Origin: Isoptericola halotolerans
Lineage (GTDB): Bacteria > Actinomycetota > Actinomycetes > Actinomycetales > Cellulomonadaceae
Direction of reading: 5' to 3'
DNA: 64,000 bases
Assembly: GCF_003003075.1 (NCBI RefSeq)
Contig: NZ_PVTX01000002.1
Span: 431,556 to 495,555 of the forward strand
The notes under the pieces are model-generated. The model saw nothing but the letters and a program-made list of their open reading frames with translations. It was not told the DNA's origin and searched no databases. Below, in pieces: positions 1 to 7,981 of the stretch; position 1 is the first letter of the stretch, and every line of letters begins with the position of its first letter. The position numbers and the translations under genes are program-made.

Positions 1-1440
1 TAGTTTGCGCATGATACGCGCCGCGTTGCCGGCGACCTCCTCGGCGAGGCGTCTGCTGGCCGGGCCCTGTTCACCTCTCGCTAGGTCGTCGAGGGCGTCG
101 AGGACGTCAGAATCGGACACGTCCTCCATCGGGACTCCGAAGCTTACGTATCTGTCGAAGTAGTCGGGGTCGCTGATCGCCTTCGGGGTTGCTCGCTGTC
201 CGGCTTGGGCGAACTGTTGGAAGTTGGAGAACGCGGCTTCGAGTTCAGGGAACAGCGTCGAGAGAACCTTGACGACTCCAACGACGTCCACATTCTTCAC
301 GTGGGCGGTGGCGAGTCGCTCGTGCCACTTCTCGCGGCGCTCTTGCTGTGCGGAGGCATTCTGGTTGACAGTGAAGCTGGCCACTCCGACACGAAGCAAC
401 TCATCTCGGTGGCTCTGCAACATCCGGTAGACGCCTGGCTCCTGGGTGCGAAGCCATGTCACCAGAAAGAAGTCAACGAAGTCAACCTCCCCGTGAAGCA
501 GGGGATAGAAGGCCTGGACCTGTCCGAGGAACCGGTTGACTGCGCGTGGCGTCGCGAGGCGCCGGTCCAGGACAGAGAAGTAGATCTCACCGAGTCGTCG
601 TTCGTCGTCCTCGGATAGTTGAAGGTCCACCTGGCTTCCGACCTGCTCTATCCCGGCTTCAAGGAGGGCGGAACGTTGGGCGTAGCGCAGAGTGGGCATG
701 TCGAGCCGGACCTGCACGATCTTCTCCATGTAGGCGCGGGCTCGGGTCTCGTCATCGCCCGTCACCGAAGTGCGTCGAAGGACGTCTAGGAGCGTCCGCT
801 CGTCGTAGGAAAGCAGGTAGTAGACGTGGGGGAGCCGGCCTACGAGCCGGACCAACTTGAGGACCTCGAGTAGCTCGTCCGGTGTTAGCCGGTCCAAGTC
901 ATCGACGACCATGAGTACGGGGCGACCGCTCCGTCGCAAGGCAACTTCGGCGGCCCGCTTTGCGGCAGAGGCGCTGGTGTCACCCGCGATGAGGTCACCC
1001 ACGGCCTTGAGCGGATTCTCAAGTTGAAGTCCGATGACGCTGGCCAGCCCGCCGAGAGGGCTTATGGCACGGGCGAAGTCACCAACCTTCGCTCGCGCGT
1101 TGCCTAGGCGGTCCTCGTCAGGTAGCTCGGCTCCGAGCTCGTTGAAGAATCCTCGCTGCAGGGTCGCCGGGTCGGGGTAGGTCCACGGGTTGAACGTGGC
1201 CACGAGCCATGGATCCTCAAGGCTGCGACGGAGCATCTCAAGGACAGAACTCTTGCCAGAACCCCAGTCGCCGATCAGAGCCAGAACTGTCGACTCGCTC
1301 TGTGAACGGACGTTGTCGAGCAGCGCCGATAGGTGTTCAACAAACATCTTGCGGTCGAGGCCGTCGGGCCGCCCAGGCGTGCCATCGCGAGCATCGTCGC
1401 TGAGTAGGCCCGGGAAGCGATCGCCTGGTGTCGTCGACAT
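1..1440 (-). CDS. KAP family P-loop NTPase, C-terminus cut by window edge
   Basis: Reading the minus strand from an ATG at 1440 gives an open frame of 480 codons that leaves the window without a stop. Walker A is GDWGSGKSS (residues 57-65) and Walker B is PVLMVVDDLDRL (about 174-185), followed by a helical region with the DxxxLLDVLRR-type sensor context seen in KAP proteins. The KAP family is named after Kidins220/ARMS and PifA; PifA of plasmid F blocks phage T7, and bacterial members often sit in defence or mobile regions. Many KAP proteins have membrane segments between Walker A and B; here only a weakly hydrophobic stretch near 124-140 is seen. A TACGGT -10 element lies 7 bases before the ATG, so the mRNA is probably leaderless. 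Codon use is less GC-rich than in the rest of the window. The family call is firm; a defence role is inferred from the Shedu gene nearby. Confidence 0.85.
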   Translation of the reverse strand, partial: MSTTPGDRFPGLLSDDARDGTPGRPDGLDRKMFVEHLSALLDNVRSQSESTVLALIGDWGSGKSSVLEMLRRSLEDPWLVATFNPWTYPDPATLQRGFFNELGAELPDEDRLGNARAKVGDFARAISPLGGLASVIGLQLENPLKAVGDLIAGDTSASAAKRAAEVALRRSGRPVLMVVDDLDRLTPDELLEVLKLVRLVGRLPHVYYLLSYDERTLLDVLRRTSVTGDDETRARAYMEKIVQVRLDMPTLRYAQRSALLEAGIEQVGSQVDLQLSEDDERRLGEIYFSVLDRRLATPRAVNRFLGQVQAFYPLLHGEVDFVDFFLVTWLRTQEPGVYRMLQSHRDELLRVGVASFTVNQNASAQQERREKWHERLATAHVKNVDVVGVVKVLSTLFPELEAAFSNFQQFAQAGQRATPKAISDPDYFDRYVSFGVPMEDVSDSDVLDALDDLARGEQGPASRRLAEEVAGNAARIMRKL

Positions 1441-1662
1441 GCAAGCGACCGTAGCGCGGGCCAAGCGCGATGGCTCTCGAATGATCGCCGCAAACCAGGA
1501 TTCGTCTGTTGCTCGGTCGGGTGTCACCTGACTGTGCAGCAGACCCGGAAGGGCACACCTACACCTTGACCCGGGTCATGGGCGGTTGACCAGTCGACCC
1601 ACGGGAGTTCACCCTGGCACGCATCTGCGAAGGCCTCGACCTGGGCCACTGCGGCGGCCAGG

Positions 1663-2442
1663 ATGGCACCCGTGGTGGAACTACGGGGCGAGGAGCGTTG
1701 GGCAGCGAGATGCATCGAACAGGCACTGCCTGGCGTTGTCACACGTCAGCACGATGACGGCAGTCGCCCCGCGATGCATGACATGGATCTGATGCGCGAC
1801 GGAGTGCGGTTCGGTGCCTGCGAGATCACGGCAGCTGCGGACACGACCTCGATCGAGTTGTGGAACGTGGCCAACGGCAGCGGGGAGCGCTGGATCGAGA
1901 CCGAGATCGCTGGAGGGTGGGTCCTGAGCCTGGCCCCTCGCTGCAAAGTCAAGAAGCTCAAGCAGCGCGCACCCAGTCTGCTGTATCGCCTGGAGGCCGA
2001 CGCGAGTGATCGTGAAGCGGGAGCGCTCCTCCAAGGGCTCGGTGTCGTCGACGCCCACCGATCGGACACGGACTTTCCCGGCAGCATCTACTTGACCATC
2101 GATCGCAATCATGCGCTCACCGGCGGGCTGACGGGCGAAACGGGCGACGAGCTCGTGACCTGGTTCAACCACTGGGTGCGTCAACCCGACCTGGAGCACA
2201 ACCTCGCCAAACTTGCAGCCGTGGATCGAGCCGAACGGCACCTATTCGTCTTGATGCCCGGATTCACGTCCGCGCCGTTCTCGGTGTCGGACCTTCTGGC
2301 CCGTGCCGCAGCGCCGCTGCCGGATGCCGCGCCCGACCTACCACCAGAGTTGACGCACCTGTGGTTCATGAGCACTTGGAACGCCGGGGGCATCTTCCAC
2401 TGGTCCCCGACGGGCTGGGCCAGATTTGACAAGCTCGTTTGA
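1663..2442 (+). CDS. Unrecognised protein, possible nuclease-like fold
   Basis: I do not recognise this 259-residue soluble protein by name. It has no signal peptide or membrane segment. Residues about 10-58 read E-R-W...HDDGSRPAMHDMDLMRDG...CEITAAAD, an arrangement of acidic residues on predicted beta strands that faintly recalls PD-(D/E)xK enzymes (a D-x-D strand followed by E-x-T in place of E-x-K). The C-terminus is rich in Trp and Phe (WFMSTWNAGGIFHWS). The ATG at 1663 has only a weak ribosome site (CCAGG); a later in-frame start is possible. It points away from the KAP gene across a 222-base gap and lies upstream of another unknown gene and Shedu. Codon use resembles these neighbours, not the sugar loci. 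The gene is likely real; its function is unknown. Confidence 0.6.
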   Translation: MAPVVELRGEERWAARCIEQALPGVVTRQHDDGSRPAMHDMDLMRDGVRFGACEITAAADTTSIELWNVANGSGERWIETEIAGGWVLSLAPRCKVKKLKQRAPSLLYRLEADASDREAGALLQGLGVVDAHRSDTDFPGSIYLTIDRNHALTGGLTGETGDELVTWFNHWVRQPDLEHNLAKLAAVDRAERHLFVLMPGFTSAPFSVSDLLARAAAPLPDAAPDLPPELTHLWFMSTWNAGGIFHWSPTGWARFDKLV

Positions 2443-2735
2443 GCTGAGCGTATCGGCAGGGGTCTAGGACCATGAACCGCCTTAGGCCTGATGGAGGTGG
2501 TCTGCCCCGGCTTCCGTGGAGTCCGCTGAACCCTAGGCGCAACACTCGTATGGACGGGCCACTCATCTGTCCCGGTGGGCTACGCGTGGGTTGGGCCGTC
2601 CTGGTGCCTCCCTGGACGCGTTGGACGTGGTGATCTGGCCCGCATCCACAGGGGCAGACCTCGCGGGTCAGACGCACCACAGGCAACGTGCCTATCCGTG
2701 CAGTGGTCTCGGTCCGCCTCGGCTACGGTCTGACC

Positions 2736-3599
2736 GTGGCACCCATCGACGAGAAGCGCGCGCTCGACCACCTGAACCTCGTCTACAGGCAGCTCCACAA
2801 ATACGATGACCGTCTACAGGCCGCCGAACCGCCCATCGAGGAGGGGTCATCCCTCGCACAGGACGAGGCGAGGTCTACCCTGCAACCGGGAAACCGCGCG
2901 TACTTCCACCTGCAAGTGAGTTATGAGTTCCTGCGGTCCATCGGCATCCTCGCGCGGGCAACGAAGTCCTTCAACCCGCTCGGGGTGGAGCAAGCGATGA
3001 GCCGGACCGCTCTGATCGCGGCCTGCAAAGCTCTCTACCTCCTCGAGCCCTCGGCCAGCGACGACCGGCTCGCGCGGTGCGCGTCCCTGATGCTGAAGGA
3101 TGGCGAAAGCTCGCTCCGTGAGGTCGAGGACGCCCTGAAAGTGCTCGGCGAGGAGGACCCGATGAGCGCGACGTGGGCCGGGTGGCAGACCCGATTGAAG
3201 GCAGGCCCGGCTCAAGTCAAGGAGCAACTCCGAGCGCTTGGCATCGAGAGGGCATCCCTACGTGGCGACGGGGAACTGTTTAGCACGGCGGGACAATACC
3301 TCGACAAGGTGCAGCCACTGCAGCAGTCCGACGAAGTTGAGCCGTCCCGCTCGATCACTAGCGAGGCGGTCCTCGTCCGCTACTGGAACCAGACGAGCGG
3401 CTACGCCCATGCGAACATGTGGCCGTTCCTACGGATCGCGACACCGAACTCGGATGGCACGGGACACCTGGTCTCTGCCCGACTAGACGACGCGGTTGGA
3501 CTGCTTAGCATCACCTACCAAGTCTTCGAGAGTGCTTACGAACTGCTCGAACGTCGTGGCCGCAAGCATTCCCCGGGCGCTGCGTTCGTCGGCCACTGA
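2736..3599 (+). CDS. Unrecognised helical protein in the defence-like block
   Basis: This gene encodes 287 residues from a GTG at 2736. That start is chosen because a TACGGT -10 element lies at 2724-2729, giving a leaderless mRNA; an upstream GTG at 2688 would add 16 residues. The protein is soluble and looks mostly alpha-helical. A central region (SYEFLRSIGILARA, then an Arg/Ala-rich helix with LIAACKALYLLEP) and a C-terminal segment reading VRYWNQTSGYAHANMW resemble the RxxS-x-YxH pattern of DUF5677-like or HEPN-like helical proteins, but this is a faint likeness and not a family call. It lies between another unknown gene and the Shedu gene, all on the plus strand with similar moderate GC. 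A role beside Shedu is only inferred from position. Confidence 0.6.
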   Translation: MAPIDEKRALDHLNLVYRQLHKYDDRLQAAEPPIEEGSSLAQDEARSTLQPGNRAYFHLQVSYEFLRSIGILARATKSFNPLGVEQAMSRTALIAACKALYLLEPSASDDRLARCASLMLKDGESSLREVEDALKVLGEEDPMSATWAGWQTRLKAGPAQVKEQLRALGIERASLRGDGELFSTAGQYLDKVQPLQQSDEVEPSRSITSEAVLVRYWNQTSGYAHANMWPFLRIATPNSDGTGHLVSARLDDAVGLLSITYQVFESAYELLERRGRKHSPGAAFVGH

Positions 3600-3748
3600 A
3601 CTGGTCGACGAGAAGACCCAGGAACCTCCATCCTGTACGTCTAGACCTCGAGAGAAGGGCAATTATATGCCGGTCAAGTGAGAAAGCGCGACGAGGTGTG
3701 GTCGGTGCAGACTACGGCGGGTTCCATCTCGGGTACGACGGAGGCAGA

Positions 3749-5173
3749 GTGAACAGCAGGATGTTTGACGATGGTGTCATCGAAGAGGACAACGACGGCG
3801 ACCTTGAACTCGAGGACAGGCTCGGTGCGATCTACGCCAGCGTCGACGGGGATGAGCTCGTCCTGACGAGGACATCGTTGGACGGCACGCGCGCGCCGCG
3901 CGAGATGCTCCGGTTTGACCGAGGTCAGGAGCTAGTGCGGATCTTCCCGACGAAACTCAGCTTCGGCGACTGGGTCGGGCAGTTCGAACGGGTCCACGAG
4001 ATCCAAATCGAGAGCCCTTCCTGGAATGCGGCTGACCACTCGTTTGAGGGCGATCGTTTCGGCTTGCTCTGTGCCAACGGGTTGCCCAGAGGGTTCGGGA
4101 CCACCTACGAGTATGGCCTCGGAGTGAAGCGGGACTATCGCGGTCTGATCGATGAGATCGAGGCGCGCACGACCTGCACGACGGTCAGACTCACGATGGC
4201 CGGAGACGAGGGGGCCAGCGAGGACGGGGTGACTTTCCGGATCTCTCTCGATCGTTTCGACAGGTACCGCGCGGCCGTGGATCGTGATCGGTCGCGCGCC
4301 CAAACTGCAGCCAGGCGGGTGATCGAGGCCGAGCTCCACAACGCTGTTGCGGACCTATTCGGCCTGGATCATGTCGAGCCGCGATACGGCAGGAACGAGG
4401 TTATCCGCGCTATCACTGAGGAGGCGTTCACTGGTCACGTGGTCGACGCGGGCGACCGGGCCGCCCTGGTCGAGCATGCCACGCGAGCAGCGCCGACTGC
4501 CGCGCACGAGAACCCCGAGCGCTTTGGTCGGCTACGCCAGAGCGTCGAGCTCGTGTCGTTGGAGGTCCTCATCGAGCAGTTTGAGCAGAGTATGAATGGC
4601 CGCAACGCTGGGAACGAGTCCCACTGGCAGGACTTCTTCAGCACAAACCAGTTCGCCCTACAGCAGATCCTCTCGATGCCGATCGTGGTCGAGCGCCAGC
4701 AAGCGCGCGTGAAGTCGCCGGACATCGAGGGACGAGGGTCACGTATAGCGGACTTCTTGTGCGTCAACACGGTGACTCGCACTGCGTTCGTCGTCGAGAT
4801 CAAGACCCCGAAGACCGACCTGATGGACAGCCGAGAGTATCGCGGCAAGGGCACCGCTGCGGTCTTCGCGCCGCACCGAGAATTGAGCGGGGCAGTCAGT
4901 CAGTTGCAGTCTCAACTGGCTTCGGTACCGAAGGACCTCGCGGGGCGACTCGCGGCGACGCCCGAAATCGACCTTGATCCATGGAACGAGGTCCGCGGAG
5001 CAGTCATCGTCGGTCAGGTCTCTCGGCTCTCCCCTGAGCAACGCGAGTCGTTCCTGCGGTACCGGGCAGACCTGTCGTCGGTGAGCATCTTGGGCTATGA
5101 CGAGGTGCTGGCACGCCTCGGCACTTTGCGGGAAGTACTGAAGGCGCCACGGTCGGCCGAGGCGTCGGAGTAG
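3749..5173 (+). CDS. sduA: Shedu-type anti-phage protein (SduA, DUF4263 nuclease domain)
   Basis: From a GTG at 3749 preceded by GGAGG (3740-3744) the protein has 474 residues; a GTG at 3698 in the same frame lacks a good ribosome site. The last 190 residues match the DUF4263/SduA domain: ESHWQDFF near the start, then a PD-(D/E)xK-type core with D335 in ADFLCV, and E350-I-K352 in VVEIKTPKTDL, then the YRG and AVSQLQSQL helices typical of the family. The first 290 residues are a variable region with beta-rich and coiled stretches, as in other Shedu proteins where this part is thought to sense infection. Shedu is a single-gene anti-phage system in which the nuclease domain cuts DNA. The gene ends an apparent island that begins with the KAP NTPase and shares its lower GC. 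The family call is firm; activity is inferred. Confidence 0.88.
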   Translation: MNSRMFDDGVIEEDNDGDLELEDRLGAIYASVDGDELVLTRTSLDGTRAPREMLRFDRGQELVRIFPTKLSFGDWVGQFERVHEIQIESPSWNAADHSFEGDRFGLLCANGLPRGFGTTYEYGLGVKRDYRGLIDEIEARTTCTTVRLTMAGDEGASEDGVTFRISLDRFDRYRAAVDRDRSRAQTAARRVIEAELHNAVADLFGLDHVEPRYGRNEVIRAITEEAFTGHVVDAGDRAALVEHATRAAPTAAHENPERFGRLRQSVELVSLEVLIEQFEQSMNGRNAGNESHWQDFFSTNQFALQQILSMPIVVERQQARVKSPDIEGRGSRIADFLCVNTVTRTAFVVEIKTPKTDLMDSREYRGKGTAAVFAPHRELSGAVSQLQSQLASVPKDLAGRLAATPEIDLDPWNEVRGAVIVGQVSRLSPEQRESFLRYRADLSSVSILGYDEVLARLGTLREVLKAPRSAEASE

Positions 5174-5285
5174 CAGGGGGATCTGCTGCTGCTGCTGGAC
5201 AGTTCACCAGAGAGCAGTGGGGTGGTCTAACCATCCTCAACGAATCCACGGACGAGTTGCGATACCGAGCCGCACGGCGCCTCGC

Positions 5286-6329
5286 CTACGCGAAGTCGGC
5301 CCAGATCCGCTGCTCGGCACCGTCGACGGTCATCGATCCCCCGTAGGGGACGATCCACTGCGGACGCGTGTGGCCGAACGGCACGCCGACGACGATGACG
5401 GCCTCCGAGTTGTAGCGCTTCACCGTCTCGATGGCGGCGTCGCGCTGCTCGGCACGCTTGACGGCGCGCTCCGCAGAGGTCCGGTGCACCTCGAAGGACG
5501 AGGTCGGCGGTCGGGCGACGACGACGGCGTCGACGGCGTCGAGGAGACCGCGCTCGCCGAGCGAGCGCAGGATCCAGCCGAACTCGCACGCCGGGATGAG
5601 CTCCTCCGAGGTCTCCAGCAGCAGGACTCCGCCCTGCAGCACGCCCGGGTCGGTGGGGAAGCGGCCGGCGGTGAGGATCCACTGCAGCACCTCGATGCAG
5701 CCGCCCCAGGTGCGCCCGGTGACGGCCTGTTCGGGTCCGGCCCAGGTCCACGGCTCGGTGGGTTCCCGGTCGCCGTACTCGGTGAGCGCCGCGGGGTCCT
5801 GCCAGTCGATGCCGAAGTCCTCGGACTCGCACGGTTCGGTGATCTCCAGGCGCTCGCCGGTGAGCAGGGCGGCGCGCAGCGAGGCGGCGTGGATCGGGTC
5901 CACGGAGGGACCAGGCCCGAGGTGGACCTGCGTGGAGCCGCCGTAGAAGCCGGCGATGCCGTGGGTCCACAGCCAGTTGAGGAGATTGGTGTTGTCGCTG
6001 TAGCCGAGGAACGGCTTGGGATCGGCCCGCACCAGGTCGGCGTCGAGGTGGGGTATCACGGTGATCTGGTCCTCACCGCCGATGGTGGCCAGGACCGCCC
6101 GGATGGCGGGGTCGCTGAACGCTGCATCGAGGTCGGCGGCACGGGCCTGCGGCGTCGCGCCGAGCTGGCGCGTGGTCGGGTACTCGACGGGGACCAGGCC
6201 GGTGATCTCCTGCAGACGCGCCATGGCCTGTTCGTGCACCGCCGGCGCGAACCCGGGCGCGGCGAACGATGGCGAGACGACGGCGACCTTGTCCCCGGGG
6301 GCGGCCTTGCGCGGCGATGCGAGCTCCAT
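5286..6329 (-). CDS. S66 family LD-carboxypeptidase / MccF-like protein
   Basis: This 347-residue cytoplasmic serine peptidase belongs to the LD-carboxypeptidase (S66) family. These enzymes trim tetrapeptides from recycled murein or, in MccF, cleave microcin C and related aminoacyl-nucleotides. The nucleophile is S111 in FLGYSDNTN, the catalytic Glu sits in GVLLLETSEE and the His in PFGHTRPQ, so the Ser-Glu-His triad is complete. WGGCIEVLQW is the usual strand before the Glu. The MEL start at 6329 is preferred on homology; an in-frame ATG at 6350 would add 7 residues, and neither has a clear ribosome site. The long insertion typical of MccF-like members rather than LdcA (between GYSDNT and the Glu) is present. 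It is convergent with the Shedu gene and begins the normal high-GC region. Confidence 0.88.
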   Translation of the reverse strand: MELASPRKAAPGDKVAVVSPSFAAPGFAPAVHEQAMARLQEITGLVPVEYPTTRQLGATPQARAADLDAAFSDPAIRAVLATIGGEDQITVIPHLDADLVRADPKPFLGYSDNTNLLNWLWTHGIAGFYGGSTQVHLGPGPSVDPIHAASLRAALLTGERLEITEPCESEDFGIDWQDPAALTEYGDREPTEPWTWAGPEQAVTGRTWGGCIEVLQWILTAGRFPTDPGVLQGGVLLLETSEELIPACEFGWILRSLGERGLLDAVDAVVVARPPTSSFEVHRTSAERAVKRAEQRDAAIETVKRYNSEAVIVVGVPFGHTRPQWIVPYGGSMTVDGAEQRIWADFA

Positions 6330-6400
6330 GACCGACAAGGTGTCACACATGGAGGCGAGCGGAAGACGGCTTTTCGCCGGACCTGTGTCGCAGTGCCGGC

Positions 6401-6416
6401 CAGAATGTACATTCTG
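6401..6416. promoter_or_regulatory. Perfect 16-base palindrome, probable operator
   Basis: CAGAATGTACATTCTG reads the same on both strands. It is AT-rich inside a GC-rich spacer between the divergent S66 peptidase (start 6329) and quinone oxidoreductase (start 6585) genes. The size and spacing suit a TetR- or MarR-type dimer. No such regulator is adjacent, so the binding protein is unknown. Confidence 0.6.
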
Positions 6417-6584
6417 AAATGCCCCGCAACGAGCACGCCCGAGCCTCGTGCAGCATTCGTGACACTATCCTTGCGGATACTGGCATTCTCGCCCCTAGAT
6501 TGCCGCATCTCCCGCGCGTAACTTGATGCGAACCGCCGATCCGGCGGGTCGCACACCAAGAACCACGGCGAGGAGAAATCCGCT

Positions 6585-7592
6585 ATGACCGCTCAGATGA
6601 AGGCTGTCGTCCTGACCCGTTTCGGAGGGGTGGATGCTTTCGAGCTGCGCGACACCTCCGTGCCGGACGTCGAACCGCGCCAGGTGCGGGTGCGCGTCCA
6701 CGCGACCGCCGTCAACCCGCTGGACTTTCAGATCCGTCGCGGGGACTACGCGGAACACGTGCCGCTGCCGGCGATCATCGGGCATGACGTCTCCGGCGTG
6801 ATCGAGGAGGTCGGTTCCCACGTGACGGAGTTCGCCGTCGGCGACGAGGTCTACTACACGCCCCAGATCTTCGGTGGCCCCGGCTCCTACGCCGAGCAGC
6901 ACGTCGTCGACGTCGACCTCGTCGGTCGCAAGCCGGCGAACGTCAGTCACCTGGAGGCGGCGAGCCTGACTCTCGTCGGTGGAACGGTCTGGGAGGCGCT
7001 GGTGACGCGAGCGCGGCTCACCGTGGGGGAGACGATCCTGATCCACGGCGGCACAGGCGGTGTCGGCACGATCGCGATCCAGGTCGCGAAGGCGATGGGC
7101 GCACGCGTGATCACCACCGCGAAGGCCGGAGACCATGAGTTCGTGCGCTCTCTCGGAGCGGACGCAGCCATCGACTACACCTCGACGGACTACGTCGAGG
7201 CTGTGGCCGAGATGACGGAGGGCAAGGGGGTCGATGTCGTCTTCGACACGATCGGTGGCGACACGCTCACGCGGAGCCCGCTGACGCTCGCCGACTCTGC
7301 ACGCGTCGTCAGCATCGTCGACCACGCGCAGCCGCAGAACCTCATCGAGGCGTGGGGCGTCAACGCCGCCTACCACTTCGTCTTCACACGACAGAACCGA
7401 GGCAAGCTGGACGCGCTCACGACGCTGGTCGAGCGCGGACTCGTGAAGCCGGTCATCGGCGCGACCCTCCCGCTCGCACGGACGGGTGAGGCTCACGAGC
7501 TCCTGGAGAACAGGCAGTCGTATGTGCTCCGGGGCAAGGTCGCCATCGATGTCGTGGGCGACACCGTCGCGCTCCCGCCGCGCATCGCGTAG
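6585..7592 (+). CDS. Zinc-independent MDR oxidoreductase, quinone oxidoreductase-like
   Basis: This protein has 335 residues. The N-terminal GroES-like domain (about 30-115, with [12 protein letters not shown] and [14 protein letters not shown]) is followed by a Rossmann domain with [21 protein letters not shown] (about 147-167) for NADPH. The four-Cys structural zinc site and catalytic zinc ligands of alcohol dehydrogenases are absent, which points to the quinone oxidoreductase/zeta-crystallin branch. Such enzymes reduce quinones or enones in the cytosol. AGGAGAAA stands 8 bases before the ATG. A DUF1330 gene follows after 54 bases, probably in the same transcript. The palindrome at 6401-6416 lies upstream and may control it. 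The exact substrate cannot be told. Confidence 0.9.
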   Translation: MTAQMKAVVLTRFGGVDAFELRDTSVPDVEPRQVRVRVHATAVNPLDFQIRRGDYAEHVPLPAIIGHDVSGVIEEVGSHVTEFAVGDEVYYTPQIFGGPGSYAEQHVVDVDLVGRKPANVSHLEAASLTLVGGTVWEALVTRARLTVGETILIHGGTGGVGTIAIQVAKAMGARVITTAKAGDHEFVRSLGADAAIDYTSTDYVEAVAEMTEGKGVDVVFDTIGGDTLTRSPLTLADSARVVSIVDHAQPQNLIEAWGVNAAYHFVFTRQNRGKLDALTTLVERGLVKPVIGATLPLARTGEAHELLENRQSYVLRGKVAIDVVGDTVALPPRIA

Positions 7593-7646
7593 CGGTGCAG
7601 CGACGAACAGCGCACCAGAACATCGACAACCACGGAGGACGGAAAC

Positions 7647-7940
7647 ATGAGCGCATACATCGTGTTCCAGCGAGAGAGCACCCACGACCAGCAAGCCCTC
7701 GACCGCTACGCGCAGCGCGCCGACGGCACGTTCGACGGCCACGACGTGCAGGCCCTGGTCGACTACGGCACGTACGAGGTGCTCGAAGGGCCTCCGATCG
7801 AAGGGGTCGTCGTCCTCCGGTTCCCCGACGCGGCGGCGGCGAGGGGGTGGTACCGCGGTGAGCAGTACCAGGAGGTCGTGCAGGACCGCTTCCAGGGTGC
7901 GACCTACCGGGCCGTGCTGGTCGACGGTGTGGACGCGTAG
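7647..7940 (+). CDS. DUF1330 domain protein
   Basis: This small protein of 97 residues has the DUF1330 (dimeric alpha/beta ferredoxin-like) pattern: AYIVFQRE at the start, DGHDVQALVDYGTYEVLEGPPIEGVVVLRFPD in the middle, and A-A-x-x-W-Y-R-G-E-x-Y-Q followed by R-F in the second half. These proteins resemble monooxygenase-like stress proteins, but no activity is established for the family. CGGAGGAC precedes the ATG (ACGGAGGACGGAAACATG). It follows the quinone oxidoreductase by 54 bases on the same strand and is convergent with the GlxA regulator. Confidence 0.85.
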   Translation: MSAYIVFQRESTHDQQALDRYAQRADGTFDGHDVQALVDYGTYEVLEGPPIEGVVVLRFPDAAAARGWYRGEQYQEVVQDRFQGATYRAVLVDGVDA

Positions 7941-7981
7941 CTGTCGCGTTCTTCGCGGGTGACGGCGGATCGCCGCGGTGG

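Noticed and set aside
1524..1742. Minus-strand frame of 72 codons overlapping the 5' end of the 1663 gene
   Set aside because: The sequence looks protein-like in places but has no start signal or neighbour that supports it. The 1441-1662 gap otherwise shows nothing beyond promoters for the two divergent genes.
2366..2686. Minus-strand frame of 106 codons with CPCGCG near its start
   Set aside because: The Cys-rich segment hinted at a zinc finger, but there is no ribosome site, no family likeness and the frame overlaps the end of the gene at 1663.
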